Source: Woeseiaceae bacterium
GTDB taxonomy: Bacteria > Pseudomonadota > Gammaproteobacteria > Steroidobacterales > Woeseiaceae
Assembly (NCBI GenBank): GCA_030065915.1
Contig: JASJCQ010000019.1
Span: 55,497 to 119,496, forward strand
Direction of reading: 5' to 3'
Length of the DNA stretch: 64,000 nt
Part shown: positions 33,295-41,888 of the stretch, piece after piece
Position numbering within the stretch: position 1 is the first letter of the stretch
How the letters are laid out: each line of letters starts with the position of its first letter
Translations under genes and position numbers: made by a program
Notes under the pieces: model-generated
What the model was told of the DNA's origin: nothing
The model's input: only the letters and a program-made list of their open reading frames with translations
Databases searched by the model: none

Positions 33295-33579
33295 TTAACC
33301 CTGGTCCGCTGCCTCGACGAGCTCCTGCAGCGCCTCCACATGACGCAAAATGGCGCTTCGCCCGTCTTTGGTGATCCGGTATCGGCTTTGCGGCCGTCGG
33401 CCGACGAAGCGCTTCTCTTCCTCGATGTAGCCGCTGCTCAGCAGTTTGGCGAGATGGCTGCCGAGGTTTCCGTTGGTGGTGCCCGCCGCCTCGCACAGTT
33501 CCTTGAAAGGTACCCATTCCGCCGACAGCAGCTCAGCCACGACCGAAAGACGAACCTTCGAGAGGAGCATCTCATCCAT
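33295..33579 (-). CDS. Small winged-helix regulator (MarR/ArsR-like)
   Basis: A 94-residue single winged helix: MLLSKVRLSVVAELLSAEWV, FKELCEAAGTTNGNLGSHLA, KLLSSGYIEEEKRFVGRRPQ and a YRITKDGRSA wing. This is the compact HTH_34-type regulator usually encoded next to a small membrane protein. ATG at 33579, inside the end of the upstream membrane gene (overlap of 8 bases); TTG at 33582 is an alternative. The regulator probably controls its own operon. Confidence 0.85.
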   Translation of the reverse strand: MDEMLLSKVRLSVVAELLSAEWVPFKELCEAAGTTNGNLGSHLAKLLSSGYIEEEKRFVGRRPQSRYRITKDGRSAILRHVEALQELVEAADQG

Positions 33580-34141
33580 CAACCCGTTTCCAGGCCAGAA
33601 TCACTCCAGGCAGGACCATGCCGGCAAACCATCCGAGGGCCAGGAGACCGTTGAAGAACCCGGGGAACCACGCCGTTGAAAGACAGGCGACAAGCAGCAG
33701 GAACCCGCCGATCAATAGCGGGCGACTGGCCTCGATGCCGACGACGATCAGCGCGATCGCAAAGCCGAGACCCCAGAAGATACCAATGGCCTGATAAGGC
33801 ACTACCTTGTGCTGCAAAATTACGCTGGCAAGCAGCAGCACCCCAAAGACCACGGCAAACAGGATGCCGGTGTGCCGGTCAACGAGGGTCTCACGCTGAC
33901 TGTCTCCCCGAAGGCTCATCACCACCGTAGCGCCGATGGCGACCAAGAGGAGCGGGAGTTGAATCGTGGAATCGCTTGGCAGCTGAAAACCGGCAACACG
34001 CATTTGCGCCAACGTGTTCACTGTGGTGCCGAAGAGCCCCCAGATGATGAAGACCCACGCCGGAAAGCGCAGTCGTCGATCTGCGTGCCGAAGAATGGTT
34101 GCTGCCGAATCCAGGTGGTCCCGAGCTTGACTGGTATCCAT
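33572..34141 (-). CDS. Multi-pass membrane protein coupled to a regulator
   Basis: A 189-residue protein with five or six transmembrane helices (PAWVFIIWGLFGTTVNTLA, LPLLLVAIGATVVMSL, GILFAVVFGVLLLASVILQ, IGIFWGLGFAIALIVVGIEA, LLIGGFLLLVACLSTAWF, GLLALGWFAGMVLPGVILAW). Its N-terminal cytoplasmic segment is short and charged. This type of protein commonly precedes HTH_34-type regulators, but its function is unknown. First gene of a two-gene minus-strand operon. Confidence 0.75.
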   Translation of the reverse strand: MDTSQARDHLDSAATILRHADRRLRFPAWVFIIWGLFGTTVNTLAQMRVAGFQLPSDSTIQLPLLLVAIGATVVMSLRGDSQRETLVDRHTGILFAVVFGVLLLASVILQHKVVPYQAIGIFWGLGFAIALIVVGIEASRPLLIGGFLLLVACLSTAWFPGFFNGLLALGWFAGMVLPGVILAWKRVDG

Positions 34142-34386
34142 GTCGATATGCTCCTGAAAGGTGACTAAAGACAGAGTACTCTGTTAAACAGACTAAAACA
34201 AGCCGAATGACCTGTTTATTGCCGAAGAGGGGACACCAGGCTTACTGACAAAATGCCTGCAAAGCCAGGAACGGTCAGGACGAGTTTTTGCGGTTGCGAA
34301 TGGCGATATCCGCTGCTAGACAGTACGTTGGAACGCTGCAGAAAAGCTCAGCGCAAGCCTTCAGATGACTACACGGGGCGAAATGG

Positions 34387-35025
34387 ATGAACAACGCCTT
34401 AATGACTGTCGCGAGACAACTCCTTGCAATAACGGTCGTGGGTTTCTGCCTCTTGAATCTGTCCGCAGCGGAGGAAGGTCAGACTGAACAGCCACAAGAA
34501 TCGTCCGCCGAGAAACTGGCCGCTTCCTTCTCCGGAGAGGAAGCACCGGACGGTTTGGTATTTCAACACCTGGCACGCCTAATTCCACATGGTTTTGACT
34601 CCGATCCAGAACGAACCATCAGGAATGTCAGGCGTCACATGTTCCCGAATGACGAGCAGAAGGTTCGACTGTTCGTCGATGCGTTGTCCAACGCAGTTGA
34701 GCAGCTCGATAGAGTGAAGCTCGAGGCAAAGGTCCAATACCTGTGTAGGGCAGATCCGTCGCGAACTGAAGCAGAGCTCTATGATGACCTGAACGAACTC
34801 ACGGACGTGGAGATCGCGTTAGCCGAGATTGCGTACGAAGAATTTCTAGCCGAGCTTGAGGAGCATGAGGCGGAACGATTCAAGAATTGGATTCAGGATG
34901 CCAAGCAGGGATTTGCTTACTTTGTACCGTCGGCTGAATACCATCTTAGCCGATCGGGCAAAGACGCCATCCAGCTTTACAAGGAAAAGTGTATCGGCCT
35001 GGAGCAATCATTGGCTACGCAATAG
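34387..35025 (+). CDS. Secreted helical protein, unknown function
   Basis: A 212-residue protein with a signal peptide (VARQLLAITVVGFCLLNLSA, cleavage near AAEEG). The mature part is Gln/Glu-rich at first and then strongly helical and acidic (ELYDDLNELTDVEIALAEIA, EEFLAELEEHEAERFKNW). Two cysteines (YLCRAD, KEKCIG) could form a disulfide. No family recognised. Start at ATG 34387 or 34402. The next ORF begins directly after its stop. Confidence 0.6.
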   Translation: MNNALMTVARQLLAITVVGFCLLNLSAAEEGQTEQPQESSAEKLAASFSGEEAPDGLVFQHLARLIPHGFDSDPERTIRNVRRHMFPNDEQKVRLFVDALSNAVEQLDRVKLEAKVQYLCRADPSRTEAELYDDLNELTDVEIALAEIAYEEFLAELEEHEAERFKNWIQDAKQGFAYFVPSAEYHLSRSGKDAIQLYKEKCIGLEQSLATQ

Positions 35026-35307
35026 ATGCGTACGATGTATACGAGGGCGAGACTACTGTTTCGCCTTCGACTAATTTACGTCATTGAGATCGGATTGGGC
35101 GCTGCGCTGCTGATCAACTCAATTGAGTACTTCGCCGTCTATGCATGTTTCGGTTGCTTTCTGAGCTTGCTGTTTGGCCACTACCTATTGCAGGGGTGGT
35201 CAAGCGTCAATCAGATCCTGGAATACCTGTTTTTCGGCATTTGCTGCCTATTGTCGCCGATGCATAGACCCGGGCTACGGCGAGACAGCGACAGCTTTGT
35301 CGTTTAG
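35026..35307 (+). CDS. Small membrane protein, tentative
   Basis: A 93-residue frame starting immediately after the previous stop (TAG-ATG). It has two or three hydrophobic segments (LRLIYVIEIGLGAALLINSI, YFAVYACFGCFLSLLFGHYL, ILEYLFFGICCLLSP) and a basic N-terminus, consistent with a small inner-membrane protein. No family recognised. Its coupling to the secreted protein upstream is the main support. Confidence 0.5.
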   Translation: MRTMYTRARLLFRLRLIYVIEIGLGAALLINSIEYFAVYACFGCFLSLLFGHYLLQGWSSVNQILEYLFFGICCLLSPMHRPGLRRDSDSFVV

Positions 35308-35384
35308 ATCGTCCGTGATGTCACAAAACCGTTGTCTCAATCGACATACCTGTACCAATCATTGAACTGACAACGAGGAATGAG

Positions 35385-35816
35385 ATGAGTGCAACAGGTA
35401 CGATCAGCTACGAGCAGGTAGCCCCTGAGATTCTGCAAGCAATGGCAAACGTTCACCCAGCGATCGATGCGCAAGGGCTTGAGCGGACCATTCACCATCT
35501 GGTCCAGCTGAGAGCATCGCAGATCAACCGCTGCGGCTTCTGCGCCAAGATGCACACCAAAGAATCTCGTCAGGACGGTGAATCCAGCGACCGGCTGGAT
35601 CGGCTGGTCGTCTGGGACCAGGTCAAAGACTTCAGCGAGAAGGAGCGCGCTGCTCTCGCATGGACCGAGGCGCTGACGGTGCTTGACTCGGATGCCGATC
35701 TTGGAGAGCTACGCGCACGGCTGCGGAAACACTTCGCGGAGAAGGAGATCGCGGCCCTGACGGCTACTGTCGCGATGATCAACCTGTGGAACCGCATCAA
35801 CATTTCGAGGCATTGA
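35385..35816 (+). CDS. Carboxymuconolactone decarboxylase / AhpD-like protein
   Basis: A 143-residue protein of the AhpD-like fold: LERTIHHLVQLRASQINRCG with the redox pair CGFC, followed by AKMHTKESR. The CxxCxxxH pattern is the peroxidase-type active site of AhpD-like proteins. A GAGGA lies just upstream of the ATG. It is followed one base later by an ECF41-type sigma factor; this pairing of a carboxymuconolactone decarboxylase-family gene with ECF41 is a recurrent genomic association, and the sigma factor often controls the partner gene. Confidence 0.9.
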   Translation: MSATGTISYEQVAPEILQAMANVHPAIDAQGLERTIHHLVQLRASQINRCGFCAKMHTKESRQDGESSDRLDRLVVWDQVKDFSEKERAALAWTEALTVLDSDADLGELRARLRKHFAEKEIAALTATVAMINLWNRINISRH

Positions 35817-35817
35817 C

Positions 35818-36705
35818 ATGCACAAGTCAGTTAACGCCACCATCTTCGAGAGCGTCCGTCCGACACTGCTCGGTTTGGCCTATCGGATACTGGGCTCTTT
35901 TGCCGACGCGGAAGACGCTGTCCAGGACACGTTCGTCGATTGGACCAACGCCAAACACGAATCCATCGACAACCCCCAGGGATGGCTGACGACCACCTGC
36001 ACTCGACGCTGCCTCGATCTGCTTCGCGCTGCACATCGCACCCGAGTGAACTACGTGGGAGCGTGGCTGCCGGAGCCGGTGCAGGTGCCCGTCGAACGCA
36101 ACTCCGAGGCCGATATGGAACTCGCCGCGTCGCTCAAGACCGCCTTCCTGCTAGTGCTGGAGAGATTGACGCCCAGGGAGAGAGCCGCCTACCTGCTCCA
36201 CGAGGTTTTCGAGATGCCGTATCCGGAAGTCGCCGAGACGCTGGACACCACTGAGAGTGCGTGCCGTCAACTCGTGTCTCGCGCGAAATCACACCTGGAC
36301 CAATCGCAGACTCGGTTTACGACGCCGGTCGAACGCCAGGACGAGTTGCTCACGGCCTTTCAAGCAGCGATTACGGAGGGTTCCATCGGTCGCCTGGCGT
36401 CGCTTCTCGCAGTCGACGTCCAGTTGACAGCGGATGGCGGCGGCAAGGTTCCGACCATTCGAAAGGTACTTCGCGGCATGGAGGCAGTCACCACGTTTCT
36501 CACGCGCAGCCTCCACGAGTATTGGTCCGGATTGCAGTGGAACGTGGTCGACGTGAATGGCGAGCGTGGCGTCGTCCTCACTGATCAAGGTCGAGTCGAC
36601 GCCGTAGTCTCCTTCGCTTACGACCAAACCGGGAAGGCCACAGACGTTTTCATCGTGCGGAATCCCGACAAGCTCGGGAACCTGCGCGAGATCTCCCTTC
36701 ACTAG
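35818..36705 (+). CDS. ECF41-type sigma factor (SigJ-like)
   Basis: A 295-residue ECF sigma factor. Region 2: RPTLLGLAYRILGSFADAED, AVQDTFVDW. The YVGAWLPEPV linker is a hallmark of the ECF41/SigJ group. Region 4: RLTPRERAAYLLHEVFEMPY and TESACRQLVSRAKSHL. A SnoaL-like C-terminal extension (about 175-295) ends with VRNPDKLGNL, carrying the NPDKL motif known in ECF41, where this domain adjusts sigma activity in place of an anti-sigma factor. It starts one base after the AhpD-like gene's stop. Confidence 0.92.
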   Translation: MHKSVNATIFESVRPTLLGLAYRILGSFADAEDAVQDTFVDWTNAKHESIDNPQGWLTTTCTRRCLDLLRAAHRTRVNYVGAWLPEPVQVPVERNSEADMELAASLKTAFLLVLERLTPRERAAYLLHEVFEMPYPEVAETLDTTESACRQLVSRAKSHLDQSQTRFTTPVERQDELLTAFQAAITEGSIGRLASLLAVDVQLTADGGGKVPTIRKVLRGMEAVTTFLTRSLHEYWSGLQWNVVDVNGERGVVLTDQGRVDAVVSFAYDQTGKATDVFIVRNPDKLGNLREISLH

Positions 36706-36768
36706 GGACAGATCAAGCGCAGAAATTCAGCCTTCAGTCTTATCCTGCTTTCAGGAGTATTGTTCACA

Positions 36769-37281
36769 ATGAGCAGCACAGCTATCTCTAGCGACGCCAC
36801 GGCGTCGACCGTCCACCTCACATACGTAAACCCATCCGAGCTGTACGACCCGACCCCGAACGGGTACAGCCACGCAGTAGTCGCCTCGAGCGGGACGAGA
36901 GTCGCGTACATTGCGGGGCAGGGCGGTGAGGATCGTAGTGGAGCACTGTCTCCGACGTTCGAAGACCAGGTGCGCCAGGCTTGTTCCAACCTTGAGGCTG
37001 TCCTGCTCAGTGTCGGCGCGACGCCTGGCAAGGTCGCCCGAATTACCACCTATGTCGTGGACTATGACGAATCAAAACTGAAGGTGATGACGAATCACAT
37101 TCAAGCGCTCTTTGGTGACAAGCTACCCGCGCAGACGCTGGTGCCCGTCCCGCGGCTCGCGCTGGACGGCATGCTCTTCGAAGTCGATGCAACCGCAATC
37201 CTCGATAGCGAAGCCGTGAGCACCGGGCGCCAGGTCGTTCGACGCGCCGGTGAGCAGTCGAACAGCGGAGCCAACGCGTGA
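36769..37281 (+). CDS. RidA/YjgF family protein
   Basis: About 170 residues. The RidA core is recognisable: YSHAVVASSGTRVAYIAGQG at the first strand, DQVRQACSNLEAVLLSVGAT, VARITTYVVD, PAQTLVPVPRLALDGMLFEV. RidA proteins deaminate reactive enamine/imine intermediates; the subgroup with this R-L-A-L-D-G ending includes members with other activities, so deaminase function is not certain. The C-terminal ~25 residues are an unusual tail. ATG at 36769 with AGGAG at 36753-36757. Confidence 0.88.
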   Translation: MSSTAISSDATASTVHLTYVNPSELYDPTPNGYSHAVVASSGTRVAYIAGQGGEDRSGALSPTFEDQVRQACSNLEAVLLSVGATPGKVARITTYVVDYDESKLKVMTNHIQALFGDKLPAQTLVPVPRLALDGMLFEVDATAILDSEAVSTGRQVVRRAGEQSNSGANA

Positions 37282-37345
37282 ATCGCAGTCAGGCAGTGCA
37301 GGTGGCAGTGCCGGGATCGGTTCTCAGGCGATAAGGACGATATCA

Positions 37346-37780
37346 ATGACTAACCTTGTCGAAAAAGACAGAACCTGTGTAGACCTCAGCACTTCCGGTG
37401 TCGCTGCGAAAGTGACACCGTCGTTGAATGAGCTGCTGCAGATCTTTGCAGGCGCGTGGCGAGCGGGCGACTGCGAGGCGATAATTCAACTGATGGCTCC
37501 GGACGTGATCTGGGTGAACTCGTACGGCGAATTCCTGCACGGGTCAGAGCAGGCTGCTGAGCATCTTCGAAGTACGCTGTGCTTGCCGTTTGATCCAGAT
37601 ATCACACCGAGCGAGGCAGAACACTTGCACGCCGTCGCAAACACTCACATGGGCGACAATGTAGTTTCAGTCCAGCTGTTTGCGGTTGGCCCGGTTCGTC
37701 AACGGACTGTGTCGATGGTTTGCGAGAAAGCGTCAGATCGCTGGCTCATTCGCCACTGTATGATTGGCAGCTGTCTTTGA
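37346..37780 (+). CDS. SnoaL-like / NTF2-fold protein
   Basis: About 144 residues. LNELLQIFAGAWRAGDCEAI, IQLMAPDVIWVNSYGEFLHG and DRWLIRHCMIGSC follow the NTF2-like plan of a helix, a strand with W-V-N, and a terminal curved sheet. It resembles SnoaL-like polyketide cyclase or steroid isomerase-like proteins, but catalytic residues cannot be assigned. ATG at 37346 has AAGGA about 10 bases upstream. It may belong with the RidA gene in the ECF41 locus. Confidence 0.75.
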   Translation: MTNLVEKDRTCVDLSTSGVAAKVTPSLNELLQIFAGAWRAGDCEAIIQLMAPDVIWVNSYGEFLHGSEQAAEHLRSTLCLPFDPDITPSEAEHLHAVANTHMGDNVVSVQLFAVGPVRQRTVSMVCEKASDRWLIRHCMIGSCL

Positions 37781-37844
37781 TCCGACAGAGAGCAGACCGG
37801 TATCCTCGAGGCGCCGATAAAGTGGATCGTATCGAGGAAGCCCG

Positions 37845-39137
37845 ATGCCAACGATAGAAAGCGCAAGTATTCGAATTCTGGGAACCGCAGTCGCGGTGAT
37901 ACTTGCCGGACTCTCAAGCGCATCGGACGCCTCGGTCGAGGTGACGACACTCGCCGCGGAAGACCCCGGACCCGATCAGTACTTCGGATTCAGTGTGGCG
38001 ATTTCCGGGTCAACCGTGGCTGTTGGCGCGCAAGGAGATGATGACAATGGCGAGGAGTCGGGAGCCGCGTACGTGTTCGTGTCCTCGGAGCGCTGTTGGT
38101 CTCAGCAAGCCAAGATTGCCGCCTCGGATGCCGCGGCCGGCGACCAGTTCGGCGGCAGCATTGCGCTCGACGGTGACACGCTCCTGGCAGGGGCTCGACG
38201 AAATGACGATAGCGGCAATGACTCGGGCGCAGCGTATCTATTTGAGCGATCCGGATCCGAATGGATACAAACGGCCAAGTTGGAAGCTTGGGACGGTGAT
38301 GAGGGTGATGAGTTTGGCCGCAGCGTCGCGCTGTCTGGAGATACGGCGATCCTCGCAGCCCCAATGGACGACGATAACGGTGAGGACTCGGGTTCAGTCT
38401 ACGTTTTTACCCGGTCCGGACACGTGTGGACCCAACAGGCGAAACTGACTGCCCCCGACGGTGCCAAGGGTGATCTATTCGGAATCAGCGTTGCCTTTGA
38501 CGGTGACACGCTGCTGATCGGGGCCGACCTCGACGATGACAATGGCGAAAACACGGGATCCGTGTACGTCTTCGTTCGCTCGAATGACTCGTGGAGCCAC
38601 GAAGCGAAGCTCACGGCTGCCGATGCTGGTGACGTCGACATTTTTGGCGTCAGGGTCGCACTGTATGGCGACACCGCGCTGATTGCAGCTCGCAGAGATG
38701 ACGACGAAACGAGCGGCGCCGATTCCGGTTCGGCGTATGTGTTCGTCCGCTCCGGCTCGAGCTGGACCCAGCAAGCGAAGCTAACGGCCGGGGATGCCGA
38801 GACCGGCGACCTGTTCGGTTACAACGTCGGTCTCTATGCAGACACGGCTATCGTCACCGCTGCCATGGACGATGACAAGGCCGAGAATTCTGGCGCGGCG
38901 TACCTGTTTTTTCGCTCCGGATCCAAGTGGACTCAGCAGGCAAAGTTCACGGCACCGAACGGCGCTAAGAACGACGTTCTTGGTTGGAGCGTGGCGCTCT
39001 CAGCAGACACTGCGGTGGTTGGCGCCCCGACGTCGATACACGATCCATCTGGACGGTCAGGGCTAGTTCACCTGCTGCGCCGGTCCGGGGAGAGCTGGAG
39101 CCAGATCACAGACAAACCGGCAGATTGCAAACCGTAG
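37845..39137 (+). CDS. Secreted FG-GAP repeat protein
   Basis: A 430-residue exported protein (signal LGTAVAVILAGLSSASDA). The mature part consists of about seven near-identical ~50-residue FG-GAP blades of the type DQYFGFSVAISGSTVAVGAQ-x-DDDNGEESGAAYVF. Each blade carries an Asp/Asn-rich calcium-like loop (GDDDNGE, RNDDSGN, MDDDNGE and so on). Seven blades fit an integrin-alpha-like beta-propeller. GAGGA precedes the ATG. Its role may be adhesion or an extracellular scaffold; no enzyme domain is visible. No partner gene is obvious. Confidence 0.88.
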   Translation: MPTIESASIRILGTAVAVILAGLSSASDASVEVTTLAAEDPGPDQYFGFSVAISGSTVAVGAQGDDDNGEESGAAYVFVSSERCWSQQAKIAASDAAAGDQFGGSIALDGDTLLAGARRNDDSGNDSGAAYLFERSGSEWIQTAKLEAWDGDEGDEFGRSVALSGDTAILAAPMDDDNGEDSGSVYVFTRSGHVWTQQAKLTAPDGAKGDLFGISVAFDGDTLLIGADLDDDNGENTGSVYVFVRSNDSWSHEAKLTAADAGDVDIFGVRVALYGDTALIAARRDDDETSGADSGSAYVFVRSGSSWTQQAKLTAGDAETGDLFGYNVGLYADTAIVTAAMDDDKAENSGAAYLFFRSGSKWTQQAKFTAPNGAKNDVLGWSVALSADTAVVGAPTSIHDPSGRSGLVHLLRRSGESWSQITDKPADCKP

Positions 39138-39303
39138 ACCGTATCCCCGCGGTCGCAGCCACCCGTGCTGTGGGATTTCCCGATTCCCGTCCCAAGGCTC
39201 AGTGAGCAAGCGCGACTAGACACGGAGTATTGATAAGCGGCGTTGTCGATCCCGTTCAACTATGGCGAGAAACGAGGCACGGCATCCAAGTCCGAGTCGG
39301 AAT

Positions 39304-40158
39304 CTAGTGTGACGTGGAGTGTGCCGCACCAGGGAACCGAATCTCGGTGACTTCAGCCTTGAAGAATGGGAAATACTCGGGTGTGCCGAAATGGTTGCCG
39401 CCCGCAACGCGCGTGGGCAGGCGATACCCGCCAAATCGTCGAAATTCCGAGAGCTCCCCGCCGAATGGCTGCTCACGGTACTCTTCGTCGGCGTTGGCAT
39501 TGCTCCAACGCGGGATTAGTACGTGAGTCGGCGTGCCAGTCTCGTCGATCGTGATCTCCACCGCCTGCTCGAAGAGTTCGAATCGCACGATGGCACGTGC
39601 GCTGTCGTTATCGATCGCTTCCCAGCGCACGAACTCGCCAGGCAGAAGGCTCGAAGGGACCCAGAATGCGGCTTCGGCAACAACTCGCCCGAACGCAGAG
39701 CGGCGATGATCATGGCCGCTGACTCGCACGACCGGCAGCAGGTCAAACAGCCAGAATCGCGTCCACGACGTGCCGGGCAATGCGGCATCCGAACCACTGA
39801 ATGATCCGGCCTCGAGTTGCCACACCAGACCACGGGGCGGAGCGAGGATCTGGCGTGCGCTCATTTCGCGGTAATTGGGCGCCGCTTGTGTGCCAAGCCC
39901 GATCTGGCCCGTCATCTCGATCTCGACGACCGAGTGCAACGGCGCACCTGGCTCAATCATGTAGTTGAAATAGCGCTGCGCTGGATCCGGCAGCTCGGCG
40001 ACCATCGCGGGGTCGTACGTGCCAACCCCGGTTTCGATTGTTACTGCGAGTTCGTCCCACGCCCGCGTGTCGGCCTGCCGGTCGAGGTGACGCCACGAAC
40101 TGAGCGCCGCGATGCCGGCCAACACCAGGCCTATTAAGACGACAATCCACACGTTCAT
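39304..40158 (-). CDS. DUF6920 (former DUF6544) family protein
   Basis: About 284 residues with an N-terminal membrane anchor (VWIVVLIGLVLAGIAALSSW). The body has the DUF6920-type features: LPDPAQRYFNYMIEPG, EMTGQIGLGTQ, ARQILAPPRGLVWQLEAG, a VAEAAFWVPSSLLPGEFVRW core and a terminal YRLPTRVAGGNHFGTPEYFP. No function is established for the family. Start: ATG at 40158, since the membrane anchor begins there; 22 further upstream codons to 40224 are open. Divergent from the alpha/beta hydrolase. Confidence 0.78.
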   Translation of the reverse strand: MNVWIVVLIGLVLAGIAALSSWRHLDRQADTRAWDELAVTIETGVGTYDPAMVAELPDPAQRYFNYMIEPGAPLHSVVEIEMTGQIGLGTQAAPNYREMSARQILAPPRGLVWQLEAGSFSGSDAALPGTSWTRFWLFDLLPVVRVSGHDHRRSAFGRVVAEAAFWVPSSLLPGEFVRWEAIDNDSARAIVRFELFEQAVEITIDETGTPTHVLIPRWSNANADEEYREQPFGGELSEFRRFGGYRLPTRVAGGNHFGTPEYFPFFKAEVTEIRFPGAAHSTSH

Positions 40159-40306
40159 GGGCCGATCCGATTCGTTGTTTCGATCAGTATCCCGGGTCGG
40201 CACGAAAAGCGTGTATACGGACATGCCGAAAGCTGTTGACGCTCACATAGCTGCTACGATGATTCTCGATCGACGTCTCATTGCATTGTTGCCGAATGAC
40301 AGAACC

Positions 40307-41260
40307 ATGACGCTAGCTCGCGCACTATTGGGCGTAGTGGCCCTTGCGATTGCACCAGCGGTGATTGTTTCGTTCATGGCCATCAACGAGGTGGGAAAAC
40401 GGCAGGCCCAATTGGATGCCGAACGATCACTTGCTGTAACTGACCACGGCATCGTCGAATACGTGACGTGGGGATCGGGCCCCGTCGTCCTAGTCATCCA
40501 TGGCGCAGGGGGCGGTTTCGACCAGGGGCGACTGCTCGCTGAAGCGCTGGGCGGGGCAGGGTTTCAGTGGATTGCCGTGTCTCGATTCGGCTACCTGGGC
40601 AGCGACCTGCCAGAGGACCCCTCGATTCCCGCGCAGGCGCGCGCGTTCGAAGCGCTACTCGATCAGCTACAGATCGAGACGGCGCACATCCTCGCCATGT
40701 CGGGCGGTGTTCCACCGGCGTTGAAGTTCGCCGAGCTTCTCCCGGGCCGCACCGGGCGGATGGTGTTGTTGTCGTCCGCGCCCTTCACCCCGTTCGGCCC
40801 GGACGTTGACGAAAGGCCCATACCGACCTGGATGTATAGCGCATTGCTCGGCAACGATGTTGTCTATTGGGTACTCACAAGAGTCTCAAGGGGCATGATC
40901 GAAGAGGCCTTCGACGCCCGTGCTGACCTGCGAAGCGGCAAAATCCCGGAGGAAGAAGCATTTGTCAGAGAACTGGTCGACACCTTTCTACCAGCATCAA
41001 AGCGCGTCCAGGGCGTCATAAACGAGGCCGCCGCCGTCGATCCTTCGCTGACGTATCGTCTTGACCGGATCGAATCCCAGGTACTGATCGTGCACGCAGT
41101 CGATGGCCGACTTAACCCCTTCGATATCGGCCAGACCCTGGCTGTAGACATCAGCGGCTCGGAGTTCCTGAGTATGGAGACGGGAGGGCACCTGCTCCTC
41201 GGCCATCATGCGGAGCTGCGCAAAAAGATTTCCGAGCATCTGGCTGCCCCCCGGGACTGA
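40307..41260 (+). CDS. Membrane-anchored alpha/beta hydrolase
   Basis: About 317 residues. A hydrophobic N-terminus (ALLGVVALAIAPAVIVSFMA) is followed by an alpha/beta-hydrolase fold: oxyanion HGAGGGFDQG, ISRF-like GYLGSDLP, nucleophile elbow ILAMSGGVPPAL, Asp/His loops VHAVDGRLNPFD and METGGHLLLGHH. The elbow reads A-M-S-G-G, with Ala in place of the usual first glycine of GxSxG. The ATG at 40307 is preferred; upstream in-frame ATGs at 40223 and 40259 would lie in the divergent promoter region or antisense to the neighbouring gene. Substrate unknown. Confidence 0.8.
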   Translation: MTLARALLGVVALAIAPAVIVSFMAINEVGKRQAQLDAERSLAVTDHGIVEYVTWGSGPVVLVIHGAGGGFDQGRLLAEALGGAGFQWIAVSRFGYLGSDLPEDPSIPAQARAFEALLDQLQIETAHILAMSGGVPPALKFAELLPGRTGRMVLLSSAPFTPFGPDVDERPIPTWMYSALLGNDVVYWVLTRVSRGMIEEAFDARADLRSGKIPEEEAFVRELVDTFLPASKRVQGVINEAAAVDPSLTYRLDRIESQVLIVHAVDGRLNPFDIGQTLAVDISGSEFLSMETGGHLLLGHHAELRKKISEHLAAPRD

Positions 41261-41453
41261 CGTGCCGAAGCTCGAGCAGGCGTCGCAAATCGAGAGGCTA
41301 AGCCTGCCGGCAGTCTATCCGACCTCGTATCAAGGGTAGTGGCCAGAAGCTGTGCATTATTTTGGTGAGCATCTAAACAAAGTCGGCTTACCCGCTCACG
41401 AGGCATCTACGTAAACTAAATGATAGGCAAACTAGATATGGAGACCAGACTCA

Positions 41454-41813
41454 ATGATCCGATCCTTCCTCAAAGTGGCTTATACGGTGCTAAGACGCGT
41501 TAGTGATGCAATGTGGCTTCCGTCCCGCGCCCTGGTGTCAGCTCTTTCAACTATACCCGGAACTGCCGTGTTCCAGGACTACGACGGAGACATTGCGAAG
41601 TTCACTCGATTCGTCTTCTACCTGTGTACAGGCGGCGTCATCTCGGGACTCGTTCAGATGAGATTCTGTACCGGGTTCTTCGTCCGTGTATGCGAAAGAG
41701 AATCGTTGTTCAGTGCATACCAGGAATTTCATTTTGACGCAGCGGTGTCCGTTACGCTCGTCGTTGGACTACTGATCTGGTGCGAGAAGCTCCGACAGCA
41801 GAGAAGCTCTTGA
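41454..41813 (+). CDS. Small hypothetical membrane protein
   Basis: A 119-residue frame with a basic N-terminus, a hydrophobic FVFYLCTGGVISGLVQM segment and a C-terminal VSVTLVVGLLIW helix. Composition is coding-like but no family is recognised and no strong ribosome binding site precedes the ATG. Confidence 0.45.
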   Translation: MIRSFLKVAYTVLRRVSDAMWLPSRALVSALSTIPGTAVFQDYDGDIAKFTRFVFYLCTGGVISGLVQMRFCTGFFVRVCERESLFSAYQEFHFDAAVSVTLVVGLLIWCEKLRQQRSS

Positions 41814-41888
41814 AAAGCAGTCTCTACTAGGTGACAGAATTTGGGTGCGTGACCCTGAGGCGAAAGGGCGCTGATGCGGCCAACTGGG

